Positions 31,657 to 44,366 of a stretch of DNA of 64,000 bases are shown piece after piece. Numbering within the stretch: position 1 is the stretch's first letter; each line of letters opens with the position of its first letter. This DNA is from Gremmenia infestans (taxonomy: Eukaryota > Ascomycota > Leotiomycetes > Helotiales > Hamatocanthoscyphaceae): positions 4,216,001 through 4,280,000 of the forward strand of contig JAFEVB010000002.1 of NCBI GenBank assembly GCA_032629725.1, in the 5' to 3' direction. Below the pieces are notes generated by a model. That model was not told the origin of the DNA and made no database searches. It saw nothing but the letters and a program-made list of their open reading frames with translations. The position numbers were made by a program, and so were the translations under genes.

Positions 31657-34600
31657 ATGGCGCCCATTGCATCCACCGTCTTGTCGCATTCTGAAGGAGT
31701 GTCCGACACTGCGAGGGCTAGAGAGCTGTACAAGTACGTTATGTATAATTCTGTTTTGCACAATGCTGTACTACACTGTCTATCATATAATATCCTATCC
31801 TGTCCGGTCCTGTACATCTCTCGACTAACATCTCGAATTAATAGATACTACCAACCATCTGCACCCATCAATGCCGATACACCATTCGCTCTTGATCCGA
31901 CCTCTTCCTCCTCTTCCACTACTGCCCACGATGACCCCTCCATAAATACTCCTATCCATTCAGACATCACGTCCTCCAAAATATCCTCTCCCGATACTGC
32001 CTTGACTGCTTTTTGCCAGCTCACAGCATGGCGCACCGGAGCGCAAAGGGCCATGATAGGGTATGAAAATCGATACTCAACACCTGATTACCCGGGCTAA
32101 TACTACATGGTACAGCCTCATCGACGCCGAGACACAATATTTCGTCGCAGAAAGCACGAGGACCGTTGATCTGGTAGACGCAGCCCAACATGGACCTGGA
32201 GATGACCTGTGGTTGGGTTGCAGCAACGTTTCCAAGTCTGGCAAACTATGCGAGAGGTATAATTCTCGTGCATGCTTCCTAAAACTAGACCACTGACTCG
32301 TGTAGGACTATTGCAGTCCCCCCAACACCGAGCGGGGAGTACCCCTCGTTCGTTGTTAACGACCTAATCAAAGATGACCGATTCAATCAATTACCTTTCG
32401 TTCAAGGCCCTCCCAATCTTCGCTTTTATGCAGGAGTGCCCCTTATAACCAAAAGAGGAATAGCAATTGGCAGTTTATTCATTGTACACGACAAGGTTCG
32501 AGATGGCCTGCCCAAAGACGACATCCACTTCATGGGCACCATGGCACAGACTATAATGAAACATATGGAAATGGTCTCGGAAGTGGAGCAACACAGGCGG
32601 GGCATGAAGATGTCTCGAGGCCTAGCCTCATTTGTTGAGGGCCGCTCTGAGCTCGTAGAAGCAGACGTCGACGCTGAAGATGGAGAGGGGACGCGCATTG
32701 TAGGCCAGTTCGCAACCGACTCGGTTATCACCAAATCAAAATCAAAAAGCTCGCTGTCGCAACGGGATTCAGTTGTGTCTGTGGGATCTGTGGGTAGCGT
32801 TGAGCGCAAGGAGCAAGAATACGCCAGTTCCTTGGCATCCAGAACGGAAGACGCCTTAATAGATGCATATGCCGATGCAGATAATCCCAGCCATCGTCCG
32901 GAACTCCCAAGCACAACAAATACCAAATCCTCGACATCTATTGGAAGCGCTTTTACCATCTCATCGCCACAGGACAACGACAGATCTGGCGCGACTCCTG
33001 GGGGCGAGACGTCCGAGGATTCGGCACAAAAGATTCTATGTTCACGGGCAGCAAATCTTATCAGAGAAGCTTTTGAGGTTGATGGTGGATGCGTCTTTTA
33101 TGATGCCCAAGGAGGATTTGCCAACGATTCGCAAGGGATGCCAGGGGCTAGCGACGCATCAACTCAAGACGACACGCAAGACAGTACACCGGATGCTCAA
33201 TTTGGGAGCGGCGACGAAGCTCACTCGTCGAATGAGATGTCTGTTGATGATGTTAATTTTCCAGCTGTGCAATCCCCCGCTGGTCTCCCCGGTCTCGGCG
33301 ATGGTTCATTTTCTCAAACCACTACAGCGTCCAAGAAGATCGTTGATGTTTTGGGCTTCTCTACTCCGGGCGCTGCCTCGATTCATGGCGATGAACTACC
33401 CGGGTATCAAACTTTCAAGCCTTTTGATGAGAAATCACTTCACACCCTATTGCGCCGATATCCCCGAGGGAAAATGTGGACCTTTGATTCAGATGGAGCA
33501 ATGTCTTCATCATCCGAAGAGGAGCCACATAAGCCTATTAGCAAAGACCCCATGCAACGTCAAAAGGATGCCAACAGGCGTAAAGCTAGAAGTGAAAAGG
33601 CCAAGGTCGATTCCAAATTTTTGTCTCGCCACTTTCCTGGCATACGGCAGCTACTGTTCGTTCCGCTCTGGGATGCGGGACGCGCTCGCTGGCTAAGTGG
33701 CTGCTTTGTATGGTCCACAGAGGTCACACGTATTTTGTCAAAACAGAATGAACTGTCCTTTTTGTCTGCATTTGGCAATTCCGTCATGGCGGAATGGTCA
33801 CGAATTGATACAGAAATCGCAAACCAAAAGAAGGGAGACTTTATTGGGAGTATATCTCACGAACTACGATCTCCTCTCCATGGTATCCTCGCAAGTGCTG
33901 AGTTCTTGGGTGACGAGGTGGAGAGCACATTTGAGCAGAGCATGGTTGAGACAATATCCAGCTGTGGCCGGACGCTTCTTGACACAATTGTAAGACTTTG
34001 CTCATTCATTGCAACTCAAATAACCCTCGTACTAACTTCCACAGAATCACGTGCTAGATTTCTCCAAAATAAATCACTTCGAGAGAACATGGCGAAAGAA
34101 CAAACGGCGCGGTAATCGACCTGGTACATCATATTCAATAAAATCAGATTTGCCTATGATTAATCTCTATGCCGATATTGATATTTCGGTCATCTGCGAG
34201 GAAGTCGTTGAAAGTGTCTTTGCTGGTCACATCTTTCAAAACGGCACTGCTGCGAATTTCGACATGGTCCGAGATACCCGGGACCAGACGAATAGTACTC
34301 AAATACGGGGTCCAACAATATCCGAGCCTTTGCTAGGGACAAGCACACTGCAACAGCCCAAAGTTTGTGTCGTCTTTGATGTCGACGTGCATAATTATCA
34401 ATTCACAACACAACCCGGAGCCTTTCGGCGTGTTGTCATGAATCTTCTTGGGAATGCGCTCAAGTATACGTCGCATGGTTATGTGAGAATCAAACTAAGC
34501 TGTTCACCAATGGATGACTTTCAAGATCCAGATACAGGAGAGGTTGTTCCAAGGGCTATGGTGTCATTGACAGTTACGGATACCGGTAAAGGCATTGCGC

Positions 34601-36086
34601 CAGAGTTTTTGCGCTCGAAGCTTTTTACCCCGTTCGCACAAGAGAACTCTCTCTCAAGCGGGACAGGTCTTGGTTTGGCTATTGTCAAGAGTATCGTTCA
34701 CATTCTTGAAGGGGATATTACCATTGAGAGTGAAGTAGGAAGGGGCACTCGTAAGTCTCATACCTAATCCTTCCTTGTTATTTTGCTGACTATTATACAG
34801 AGGTACGAGTTAATCTTCCTCTACTTCGCGAACTGCCCAAAAATGCCGAATCTGCATCTACAAATACACCCAAGTCTATAAATTCTCTTCCGCATGAGCC
34901 AGAGGAATCCATAACGAAGTTACGAGTTCGCGTACAAGGCCAGCGAGTTTCGCTACACGGTTTTGACATAGATTCCCCGGATCCTGCCGTGAAGAAGACG
35001 GGAGAGCTCTTAAAGGCTTCGGTTGCGCAATTCATTACTGAATGGTATGGCCTACAGCTGGTTCCATTAGGGCAGAACGCCGGTATCATTATTTCCAACG
35101 AGGCTAATGCCGACACCGTCTCACAAATAATCCATTACTCCCGCATCGCCCACAACAAGCGGCCATCGATAGTAGTGCTTTGCTCTCACACATCCCGCTT
35201 TGATCGCACGTCTTTTCAAACCGATTCGAAATCAAACGTCGGATATGTGGTCAAGCCAGTTGGCCCTCTCAAATTAGGGAAAGCGATCGCGCAGTGTTTA
35301 GAAGGAGTGAGTCAGGTTACACCCAACGCACTCGATGCTCCGCAAGCAGAAAGCGACTTGAGCAACGTGTTTGAAGAGATGTCAGTCAACCCAAAACGAA
35401 GCGAGGTATTGGACAACAGTCGGATGGCAGCAGACAGTGATAACGCGCGGAAGGCCATAGAAAGCCCAACTCCAAATGCATTAGAGATAGCGGAGTATCC
35501 CTTCCCAGTTCCAGAGAAACAACCCACTAGTCCCAAGTTGAATAATATGCCAGCGGCGGAGAAACCAGAAAACAAGCCTCCAGGGCTTCGGATTTCCGAG
35601 ACTGTCATCAACACTAAGCTGCCTAGTAAGGACGCATCATCCCCGCAAAATCCTAAACCATCATTCCTTCTTGTCGATGACAACGCTATCAACCTCACCC
35701 TCCTGTCAACTTCAATCGGTAAACGTAACCACTCAATCATTGACACCGCCATGGACGGCCTCGCCGCCGTTCAAAGATACTCGGATCGCGAAGAAGGCTA
35801 CGATATCGTGTTTATGGATATATCCATGCCGTTACTCGATGGATTTGGAGCTACAAAAGAGATTCGCGCGCTTGAACAACACCGCAAGATGAATTCTACA
35901 GCTGGAAATGGTGCGAGTGGGAAAGGGTTTACGCCAGCGCTGATCATTGCGCTCACTGGACTGGCTTCTAGTGAGGATCAAGCTCGAGCGGCTGCTGTTG
36001 GTGTTGATTTGTTTTTGACCAAGCCTGTTAGTTTTAGAGAGGTGAAGAAGATGTTGGATAATTGGGAGGCAAATAGGATAAAGTGA
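31657..36086 (+). CDS. hybrid histidine kinase with N-terminal GAF domain
   Basis: Two-component phosphorelay sensor, probably cytosolic because no membrane span is seen. Structure is join(31657..31733,31845..32060,32116..32256,32306..33989,34045..34750,34801..36086), 1369 aa; all phases agree. A GAF-like domain spans about 85-210 (QLTAWRTGAQRAMIGLIDAETQYFVAES, FYAGVPLITKRGIAIGSLFI). A long Ser/Asp-rich spacer follows. The kinase core has the H-box SHELRSPLHG (His663), N-box NLLGNALKYT, G1 DTGKGIAP and G2 SGTGLGLAIVKSI. The receiver has LLVDDNAINL (about 1231), VFMDISMP (Asp1281), ALTG and LTKPV. All catalytic and phospho-accepting residues are present. The first intron is a multiple of three and its exons agree only when spliced at GTACGT..TTAATAG. 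A formal class number is not assigned here. Confidence 0.93.
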
Positions 36087-36684
36087 AGTAGAATAGATGG
36101 TGTGGATGATGAATGGTAGAAGGGGGTGAGGGGGGGTGGTACATTGCAGGCGTTTCGGAGCTAGGTAGATATGTATTGTATGATACCAGGTTGTATAGAT
36201 GGATGGCATGGCATGAATCATTGAATGAGATGAGCGTAAATTTCAGAATACCTAAACCCTTCTATAATCATCGTGAATACCATGCCTCAAATACCATTAC
36301 TCTATTCTTATTATATGGAAGGAAGGAAATAAAATTTTAGTGGTAAGGTACTCGTAACGTGTTTTGTAATTCGTATAAGTACGTGTCTTGGTAGAGTAGG
36401 ACTAGCCCCCCTCGCCCCCCTATCTCGCTAAAAAGTACTTGTCAGGGGGGCTGCTAAATTGACGTCATACAGCATATGCTCACAATCCTGCCAAAACCTG
36501 CTCTCACGAATACGGATTTTTGGTTATAAGTCATGTACCAGCTGCACTTATTCTACTGTTCTCTTTATTCATTTACAAATATCAACATCAATATAATCTC
36601 AAGTTTTCCAATCAATTATCCAGTATTATTCACATATCAGAATTCCCACCCAAAACCTAAAACCACCCTATCTTAGCCCCCACC
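36087..36684. other. intergenic region
   Basis: About 0.6 kb. A 14-nt identity to the bZIP/SDR array (TATCAGAATTCCCA) lies at 36635-36648, about 40 bp before the next start codon. Nothing else is clear. Confidence 0.5.
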
Positions 36685-37235
36685 ATGCCTCTCTTCAACC
36701 GCAACTCCACCGGTTCCACTACTAAAGCCCCATCCAAAGCGCCAGTAACCACTACAACGGACCGTCCCCAACGCAGCAGCACCTTATTCGGACGCCGCGA
36801 AACCCCCCCAGCGGCCACTAAAACGACAAGTCCACCACGCCACAACCTCCTGCACCGAAATCACGAAGATGCATCGATTGTCAATGCCCGCGAGCGCGTG
36901 CAGAACGCAGAAGCGGCAGAGAGGGACGCCGATAGAGCGCTGATACAAGCTCGAGCTGCGGTCAAAGAGGCTAGGGCACATGTGAAGAAGGTTGAGCTGG
37001 AAGCTGCTGAGGAGTAAGTCGCTACCTATTCAATATTGTGGTGCCACTTGCGTACCTTATTTGAACAAGTAATTGACTCGGTGGGTATACAGGGCTCGCC
37101 TTGCGAGGATTAAGCAGGAGCAGGCTTCGTCGATATCAAAGAGAGCTCAGCCTCTTGGTCGTAAGTTCGCTATTACAGTGCGTTTATTAATTGACTGGAT
37201 GCTGACTTGTGATTGTAGGCCATAACCATGCTTGA
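36685..37235 (+). CDS. small coiled-coil protein
   Basis: Unrecognised family. Structure is join(36685..37013,37093..37160,37219..37235), 137 aa; introns of 79 and 58 nt, phases agree (EAAEE|ARLARIKQEQ, QPLG|RHNHA). The N-terminal 60 residues are Ser/Thr/Pro-rich with basic patches (TLFGRRETPP), suggesting disorder. Residues about 65-125 form a charged alpha-helix (ARERVQNAEAAERDADRALI, then KEARAHVKKVELEAAEE), predicted coiled coil. The last exon has only five codons plus the stop. Helotiales-type genomes carry similar short proteins, but I cannot assign a function. Confidence 0.72.
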
Positions 37236-38909
37236 TGCGTGCTACCCATATAGTCGGTGCGCGGAAAATGATACCCCCTTTTTGATTTCTCCGAGATGTT
37301 GGATTTGTATGTAGCGCAGGAAGGATATCGGATGTTGCTTTGGAGTTGTAGATGGAAACGCGCGCGGTACTTGGCGAACTGTATTTGTATTCATAGCTGT
37401 GTTAAATACATATCTTCAACCTGGCATGCGTTCTCCGTCGCGTGATCTTAGCCCCTTTACACTCCACCTCTGTCCAATAATCACCATCTCGAGGGTTTCT
37501 GATCGTCGGGACTTCTAAATTAAACCTGCTTGCTTAATGTATACTCGATCCAACATGCCTATGTAGCGCTTAGCCTTCTCAGACGCCGCAGCCCCCCACA
37601 ATTCCTCCACGTACTGTACCCCCCCTCTCCACACCTTCACAACCCCTTGTCACCCATTCTCCCAGCCAAGAGATCAACAAGCCCCTTTATTTCATCCCCC
37701 TCCCAATGCCTCCTTCAAATACATTATCTCGACGAGTAGATAAGGTACCTTAGGTTAGTAATTCCAGCGTCTAAAGGCTCGGGAAATCAGGTAGTAGTAG
37801 TTTGTAAGCGTATATTCAGTTCTAGCAATTCACACGATTCGCTAGAGTATCAATATAAGGATCTTATTGACTAAGACAACTATGAAGAGGAAAGCTAGAC
37901 GTACCCACAGAAGCAGGAAGTTGGGAACAACCTCAAGCTCACGGACCAAGTCTCTAGGCGAGTCTCTAGCGCCTCAATCTATAACATGACTCTTATGTTG
38001 TCTATCTGTGGAAAAGCTTTCCAACTGCTGGAACTTGAAGGTATGAAGAATTGCCTGGCCTGGTACTACCATATTGGCAAAAGACAGTGGCGGAAGCAGC
38101 CTGCTTGAACTGCTATATAATCCTTTTGACTAGTAATATGGAGAGAAAATCACAGGATTCTCAGTGCCTCATAGTTACCAGCATTGACATACCGAAAGTT
38201 GCGAGGTGCTAAACCCAAATGCAATCCCAATTGCGGTCTAGCAGAGTAAATAATCGGTGTCAAGATATAAACCCTTGATATACACCGATAAAGTGAAAAT
38301 AGCAAGCGCATGAATTGTAAAAACCCAAACTGCTGTTCATGGTTATTCCTAAAGAGCAGTTGCGGATCAGGAGGAATCATATGGTAAGCGTTAATAACAA
38401 TCGCTTCCCCGTGACGGCACCAGCGGCATATCAATCACTGTCCGTAAACGACAGGCTCGACTCTGAGAGTCAGGAGTACTTTAGCACTCCAATCTGTCCT
38501 TCCTTCAACATATTCCTTCTCTGCAATCAGCATTTCTTACTTCTAGCAACATTTCGACATCGATACAGCAATATGAATCTCCCGTGGACGTAGTGGCTAT
38601 TATACCCGTCTATAGCATCATTTTTTTTCTTGCCTTGCAAGAAGACTGCAGCAGCCTCTCGCTTGAGATCAACAACCCCTTGGCTCTTCGGCAATGACCC
38701 CTTTCCATTCAACATTAACACAACGTTGTACACCAAACAATCGATATCACGCCAACAGTTCTTATTCACTACACACTCTTCCAACAATACTCAGCCACAA
38801 AACAGTCATCTACAATAAATATGAAGATCAGCAGTCCAGCAAGCACGTTCTTGATCACTCATCCACAACCAAGACCAGCATCAACAAGCAAACAAACAAA
38901 TAAACAAAC
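37236..38909. other. gene-free stretch
   Basis: About 1.7 kb. Open frames at 37530-37739, 38150-38434 (minus) and 38339-38593 lack ATG-plus-intron structure and known motifs. A degraded mobile element is possible, but I see no terminal repeats. The A/C-rich leader (CAAACAAACAAATAAACAAA) directly precedes the ATG at 38910. Confidence 0.45.
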
Positions 38910-39675
38910 ATGTCTAGCACAGCTCCCATCTTCTGCTGCACAACAGCCGTCCCCGTGAAAACATCCATCGACAATAAACCACACCACGATCTAAATCGCG
39001 AACTACACGATGCGATCTTCCGATCATTCCTCGACTTCGCCATCCGCCGGCAACGGGCAGGTGACCTCCTGAAACTCATCGCCAATGGCGCTGGCGCTGA
39101 CTCCTGTCCAAAGACGACCTCACCAACGGCCCCCCCAATGCCAATGCTCATCCCACCTTTCACACTCGAAGCACTGAAAGATAACCCCCTCACCCCTCAA
39201 ACGCCTTACTGCATTCACCTGACCTCCAGACATGACTTCGGCCCCGTATATTCGCACCGATACTTCGCGTGCCCAGAACTACTTGAGGATGATTGGAGTG
39301 AAATTTCACTGGTGCAGTGGTTTGCGGAGGGCGAGGTGAGTTTACCCCCAAAACAAGTTTTTGAAATCTTGAAGGAGGTAGGAGACTGGGAGCCATTTCA
39401 TGCCGTTCTGTGCCTCAGCTCCGCGGCTCTCTCCCAACCGTCAAGTCTTTCCCGTGCTAATTCATTGACAGCCGTTCAAAATGAAGGCGGAGAAGTGGGA
39501 TATCAAGTGTGTTGGTGATTCAAAGTTCTTTCGGTTGAGTTTGAGGCCGAATTTGGGGATGCGGAATAGGGAACATGTATTTTTGGGCATGAATGTAGCG
39601 GACCTGGAAGGGAGCATGAATGGAACTTGGGATGGCCTTGCTTGCCAGGTTCCTGATTGTCTCGTGGAGCAATAA
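38910..39675 (+). CDS. hypothetical protein, one intron
   Basis: Unrecognised. Structure is join(38910..39335,39472..39675), 209 aa. The 136-nt intron has a GTGAGT donor, a GTGCTAAT branch and a TTGACAG acceptor, and splicing gives AEGE|PFKMKAEKWD; the unspliced frame also stays open for 60 more codons but its sequence looks non-coding. The protein starts MSSTAPIFCCTTAVP, has an alpha-helical block (LNRELHDAIFRSFLDFAIRR), Pro-rich spacer and a predicted beta-rich C-terminus ending QVPDCLVEQ. No signal peptide is evident. It may be a lineage-specific gene. Confidence 0.65.
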
Positions 39676-40700
39676 GAATAGCTTGCGACAACACAGATAT
39701 TCTAGGGTTGGATATGCGAGTGGTGGGTTTATGAAATTTGACCCACGACATATTAGGGCTGGATTGGGACTTGGGGATTAGAGAGAGTGTTACCTTTGAA
39801 ATATACATATAGAACATTGGAAATCCATTCGTTGCTCAACGTTGTCCACTCGGAGTGAGAATTTGGGGACCGGCTAGAGTGATCTGATCAATGCTTTCGC
39901 TTGGAAACACGTTAATCATTGTATTGATATAAGATGTGAATGTAAGAGATTGAAATTGAAGTATTCGTATATCACAAGAATGCGCAGGAAAGCAATAAGC
40001 ATGCAACTTCTCGGAATCTCACCTCGACCAATAAATTAGCCTGTTGAGTACAGTAGGCCCAGTGATAAGGACTAGACCTGGTCTGTTGTAGATCTCAGAA
40101 TCTAGCTTGGGCCTGGTGTATTACGTGAGAGTGATGTGCAGTACGGCATTGAATTAAGATTCGAGATGAAGTTGTTTGTTTCGGCGGTGGAGCGACAGAT
40201 GTGATGTGAAATGATGTGTAATGAAGTGAGAGTTAGTTGTGTGAAGCGAGCTATTGAGTGAAGTTGTTTTGCCAACCACCAGTAAGCTATCCCCAGTCTC
40301 GTACAGTATATCCCTGCTAGCCCGACGCCCGCTCTTGATTTGACAACAACGCAACACAACACAACACCCACCGCTGGGACGACGTCGACTTTTACTATTC
40401 CTACCAGAACACGACAAGCCAACTGCATCCAGCTGCACCTCATCCATCCGTAACGAGTGAGCGCACAACCCAGGAATTGAGCAGGTCAGTCGCTCTTCTA
40501 TCAGTTGAGCTTGATCCCTCTTGCGATCCTTCTTCAAAGCTCCTGTTCTGTTGTCGCGTACAACGGACCTCGGCTCTCCCAGCACACCGAGTAAACATTG
40601 CTCGAAGCTCTCGCCGACAAGCTGTCAGCCGTGCTACATACAACACAAGAATCGCATACTGACGGTTAATTTCAAGTAGATACCACGAATATCGCCCATC
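39676..40700. other. intergenic region upstream of the Mpv17-like gene
   Basis: About 1.0 kb. Includes a CA-rich stretch (CAACGCAACACAACACAACA, near 40346-40365) that likely belongs to the leader of the next gene. Minus-strand ORFs 40102-40443 and 40154-40585 look like chance frames. Confidence 0.45.
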
Positions 40701-41587
40701 ATGTCGGTCAAATTCGAAAAAGATACGATTAAGCAGACGGGCGGGGTGGCGGGCACACAAGGCGCACCAACAATCAAATCAGGCAAACACGAATTGGCAG
40801 ATGAGATCGGAACTGCGTTGACTGGAGGCAAGGGAAATGCTGGCACGAAGGGTTACTTGGCTGTACGTGTTGTTGTATCCAGGGACCGGGAGAGCTGGAT
40901 TCTGTGCAGAGTGCTGATGACTTCCTCCTGCAGGCATACCTGAAGCAGCTTCAGACGAACCCTCTTCGCACAAAGATGCTGACATCCGGCACGTTATCTG
41001 GTCTACAAGAGCTTCTGGCTTCGTGGATCGCGAAGGACCGCAACAAGAACGGCAACTACTTTACGGCTCGCGTGCCCAAGATGGCTGCATATGGAGCGTT
41101 CATTAGCGCGCCTCTGGGCCATGTTCTGATCAGCATACTCCAGAAGCTGTTCGCAGGCCGTACAAGTCTAAAGGCCAAGATCCTTCAGATCCTTGTGAGC
41201 AACCTAGTTGTAAGTACCTCGATTTCCGCCACCTGCGATAGCCACTGACCAATTTCGAAGATCGCTCCAATCCAGAACAGCGTCTACTTAGTCTCGATGG
41301 CTATCATCGCTGGTGCGAAGACGATCCATCAAGTGCATGCAACCTGGAAGGCCGGCTTTATGCCTGTCATGAAGGTCAGCTGGATCTCTTCCCCGCTCGC
41401 GCTCGCGTTCGCACAAAAGTTCCTGCCTGAACACACTTGGGTTCCGTTCTTCAACATTATCGCCTTCATCATTGGTACTTATGTCAACTCGGTTACAAAG
41501 AAGAAGCGTCTCGCTGCTCTACGCAAAAGATATAACGATGAGAGGGGAGGCAGACCGGATGAGTACCCAAGTGGACCAAAATACTAA
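40701..41587 (+). CDS. Mpv17/PMP22-family membrane protein
   Basis: Small integral membrane protein of the Mpv17/PXMP2 family (peroxisomal or mitochondrial inner membrane channels). Structure is join(40701..40862,40934..41209,41261..41587), 254 aa; introns of 71 and 51 nt, phases agree. A non-membrane N-terminus is followed by YLKQLQTNPLRTKMLTSGTL, the usual first-helix approach (family form YLxxLxxxPxxTK). Further family blocks are AYGAFISAPLGHVL, SMAIIAGAKTIHQV, then WISSPLALAFAQKFLPEHTW and VPFFNIIAFIIGTYVNSV. These correspond to the WxxWPxxQxxNFxxVP signature, here diverged (SS and AF for WP and QN). The C-terminus is basic (KKKRLAALRKRYN). This is a peroxisome-linked family alongside the PEX genes in the window, though the gene copies are kilobases apart. 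Confidence 0.85.
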
Positions 41588-42230
41588 ATGGGAAAATTTT
41601 GGTGATACGGAAGGGAGACTGCACTAGCGGAACCATGTTGGTTACATCTCTAATGCACATTTTTCTGATCTGGGGAGAGTCTCGGGGTAAAAGGTTCTAC
41701 TACGGCGCAACTATTGAATGATAATGAGTGGTTTTATGTGCGAACACCTGCACATACAGAAGTTCATGAGATTACTTTGCTTGTCATCTCGGGAGTGGCA
41801 AACACACAGCAGCCATAGCACCTCGCATACTTGTATATTCGCTTTTCATTGGTTTATCACGAAGTAATTGTTTGCAGTTGTACGCCTCACGTGACCATAT
41901 TGTGCTCAAATTGTAGGTTTGTTCGTCCAGTGTTCATTATACACGTTAGCATGCTACATGACAGACGGGAAGGGAATCATTGCCTCGTCAGATGCCAGCG
42001 GCAGCTGTACGACATGACATATCTAGTGATGTGAAGCAAGATATTCCTCACTAGGGCCAAGCCAAGAAGATGTCTTTATATTGTGTTCTCTCTAACTTTG
42101 AACTTCGGCGACAGATCTGACCTTATTTCGTACGTACCTACAGATATTCAGTATCACGTGTGCGTCTTTTCTGCCTCCGGTCTCGTCGTTCTGGGATAAA
42201 TTACCTGATACATTCTTTGCATAGCACAGG
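41588..42230. other. intergenic region
   Basis: About 0.64 kb. CACGTG-containing sites lie near 41888 (CTCACGTGACC) and 42154 (TATCACGTGTG). No gene is visible. Confidence 0.5.
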
Positions 42231-43379
42231 ATGATGGACCGGTGGCAGCTCACTGGCTATCGCGGTGGCCGGGTTGGGAGCGCCCCTCCTTATGCCTATG
42301 GCGCAAGAGATCCCATCTCTCCACTCCGAGGCGGGGGAATGGGATTGCCCGATCGAGGTCCGGGCATGGGGATGGGTCATGGCCCTAGCCCTGGCTTGGG
42401 TGGCTTCCACGACCCCTTTTCAAGACGAGGACTCCGAGGAGGAATGGGCGGAAGGCTTCCCATGGGCCGACCTCCCTATATCGCCGGCCCAGTCATGTCT
42501 CCCCTCCGCCCACCCATGGGGCGAGACATCGAGCCACGCCTTGCTCTCGCTCCAAGCCGCCGCTTCTCCTCTGGCGCAGACCCCCTCTACTACAACAGCT
42601 ACGAGCGGGAGCGGGAGCGCGAAGAAGACTGCGACTGCCGCACTCGGGGCTTAGGCCTCAGCGGCCACCACCACACTCTCGGCTTCCCACGCGATTGCAA
42701 CTGCGGCAGCGGCAGCACCCTCCACGGGCACTCGCACTCGCACTCGCACGGCGGGCACAGTCATCACCGCGGCGACGGCCTCGGCCACAACAAGCTCTTC
42801 AGCGAAGACAGCCACCGCGGCAGCAACTGCACCAAAGCGTCCGACTTTGACTTCCCCACCAAGGACATCGCCGTGCGCGGGAAAACGTACAGCGTGCGCT
42901 GCAGCTACCTAGCCGAAGCGTCGAAATTCGAAGCCGACCTGCAGAAATACGTCGACAAGAAGTCGAAGAAAATCCTGTCGGATCGTATCATCGAGATGCT
43001 CATCTCGTTTATCAACCGCGAGTGGTACGGCAACGACATTGCGCTCGACGAAGTCACCATGAACGTGCTGTGCACAAACGTGACTGCCAAGTCGGCCTTT
43101 GAGCATTCGCTCAAACGACTGCAGAAGTATGACGGCGAGATTGATCCCTTTGAGATGAGTGAGATCTGCGCGACGATTCTGTGTAGTGATAAGGTTGATG
43201 ATAAGCTGAAGGACTGGCTGAAGAAGTACATGTTGAAGGTCCCGGATAGGATCGAGGAGCTGGATCGCAGTCAGAAGTGGGCCGAGTTGAACGAGGAGTT
43301 GCCGGAGGTTCGGGCGAGGCTGGCCGAGTTGTTGGGGTTGAAACCGCCGCCGGTTGATGACAATCATAGGATTCTTTGA
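42231..43379 (+). CDS. Gly- and His-rich protein with possible BTB-like C-terminus
   Basis: Unrecognised single-exon gene, 382 aa (a second ATG at 42234). Residues 1-110 are Gly/Met/Pro/Arg-rich (GGGMGLPDRGPGMGMGHGP), probably disordered. A Cys/His segment follows (EEDCDCRTRG, RDCNCGSGST, HGHSHSHSHGGHSHHRG), a possible metal-binding stretch. The C-terminal 190 residues are folded-looking: VRGKTYSVRCSYLAEASKF, DRIIEMLISFINREWYGND and KDWLKKYMLKVPDRIEELD. The order strand-strand-helix and the KTYSVRCSYLAEASKFE block weakly recall BTB/POZ domains; this is a guess. Codon usage is strongly GC3-biased, as in expressed genes. Confidence 0.8.
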   Translation: MMDRWQLTGYRGGRVGSAPPYAYGARDPISPLRGGGMGLPDRGPGMGMGHGPSPGLGGFHDPFSRRGLRGGMGGRLPMGRPPYIAGPVMSPLRPPMGRDIEPRLALAPSRRFSSGADPLYYNSYEREREREEDCDCRTRGLGLSGHHHTLGFPRDCNCGSGSTLHGHSHSHSHGGHSHHRGDGLGHNKLFSEDSHRGSNCTKASDFDFPTKDIAVRGKTYSVRCSYLAEASKFEADLQKYVDKKSKKILSDRIIEMLISFINREWYGNDIALDEVTMNVLCTNVTAKSAFEHSLKRLQKYDGEIDPFEMSEICATILCSDKVDDKLKDWLKKYMLKVPDRIEELDRSQKWAELNEELPEVRARLAELLGLKPPPVDDNHRIL

Positions 43380-44366
43380 CGGGTTGAGAAAGGAAGGGGG
43401 TTGGCTTAGGTTGAGTTTGGGTGAGGACTTGAGAAGTGTGCACGAACTTTTAATATGTTGCGATTACGAGGTAACGAATGCGCTGTTTTTTTTTAGCATG
43501 GAGTTTTTGAAATTACATATCTCTTGTGTTTGAGATAATGTTGGCGTGGCTTTTCTCCACATGACTGAGTTATAGCAGACCAAATTGGGAATGCTAGCTT
43601 CTTCCCACTTGGCTTCAATGCGATAACGAGATCTATTGGTGGTCTCTGACTTTATGGAGTAGCTTATACTGTGTGCCATTCGAAGACGCGTAGCTCAAGG
43701 AACCCCAATGAGGAAAAAACATTATTGAGGCCCATACTCCGTATATTTTCATTCTGTAGACCCACCTACCTGTTGTGCATTGAAGACAGCCAAACTAGTT
43801 AAGGAAGTAACCCATCCACCTTTCAAAAGAAACGCACTCTGGTTTCCAGTCCCTGACTGAGATATCCCTGTATAATCCTGCAAGACTAGGTCTTCAATCT
43901 TTGGTGAAAATGAGAACAAAGCGGGGGGTTATATGTTGTATAGCTGAAGCGAGACCGAGATATTTAGTTAAAAGTCACTTTTGAAAGGGTTTCCTCTATT
44001 CAGCCTTGGTAATGGGTATATCAAGGCTGGGTTGGACGACACCCTAGCCTATGACTAGGAGATAAAAGGTTGGGTTTTGTGACTGTAGAAAAGGGGTGAC
44101 AGCAGGGGTTTAATGAGAGTAATTCGTTGGCTGGGTTCTTAGGTTGAAAAGGGGCATATGTGGGGTGCTGCTCTCAGGTGAGACAATAGGACCTGAAAAT
44201 GCTGGTAGATACTGTAGTGATAGCCGTGCGAACAAGCGTTGGAGAATCCTTACATGCTTCCACTTGCGAAATGCGACATCCATAAGCTACTATGAGCAGT
44301 ATTGTTGAGCTTTCAGGCCTGTTATAGCCCATATATCGTTCAACTCGTTTCATTTTCTTTTCCCAC
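43380..44366. other. intergenic region between convergent genes
   Basis: About 1.0 kb between the Gly/His-rich gene and the PEX11-family gene. T-rich near 43484-43495. Nothing coding seen. Confidence 0.5.

Noticed and set aside
37236..38909. Possible transposon relic
   Set aside because: No terminal repeats, target duplications or transposase motifs could be found by eye.
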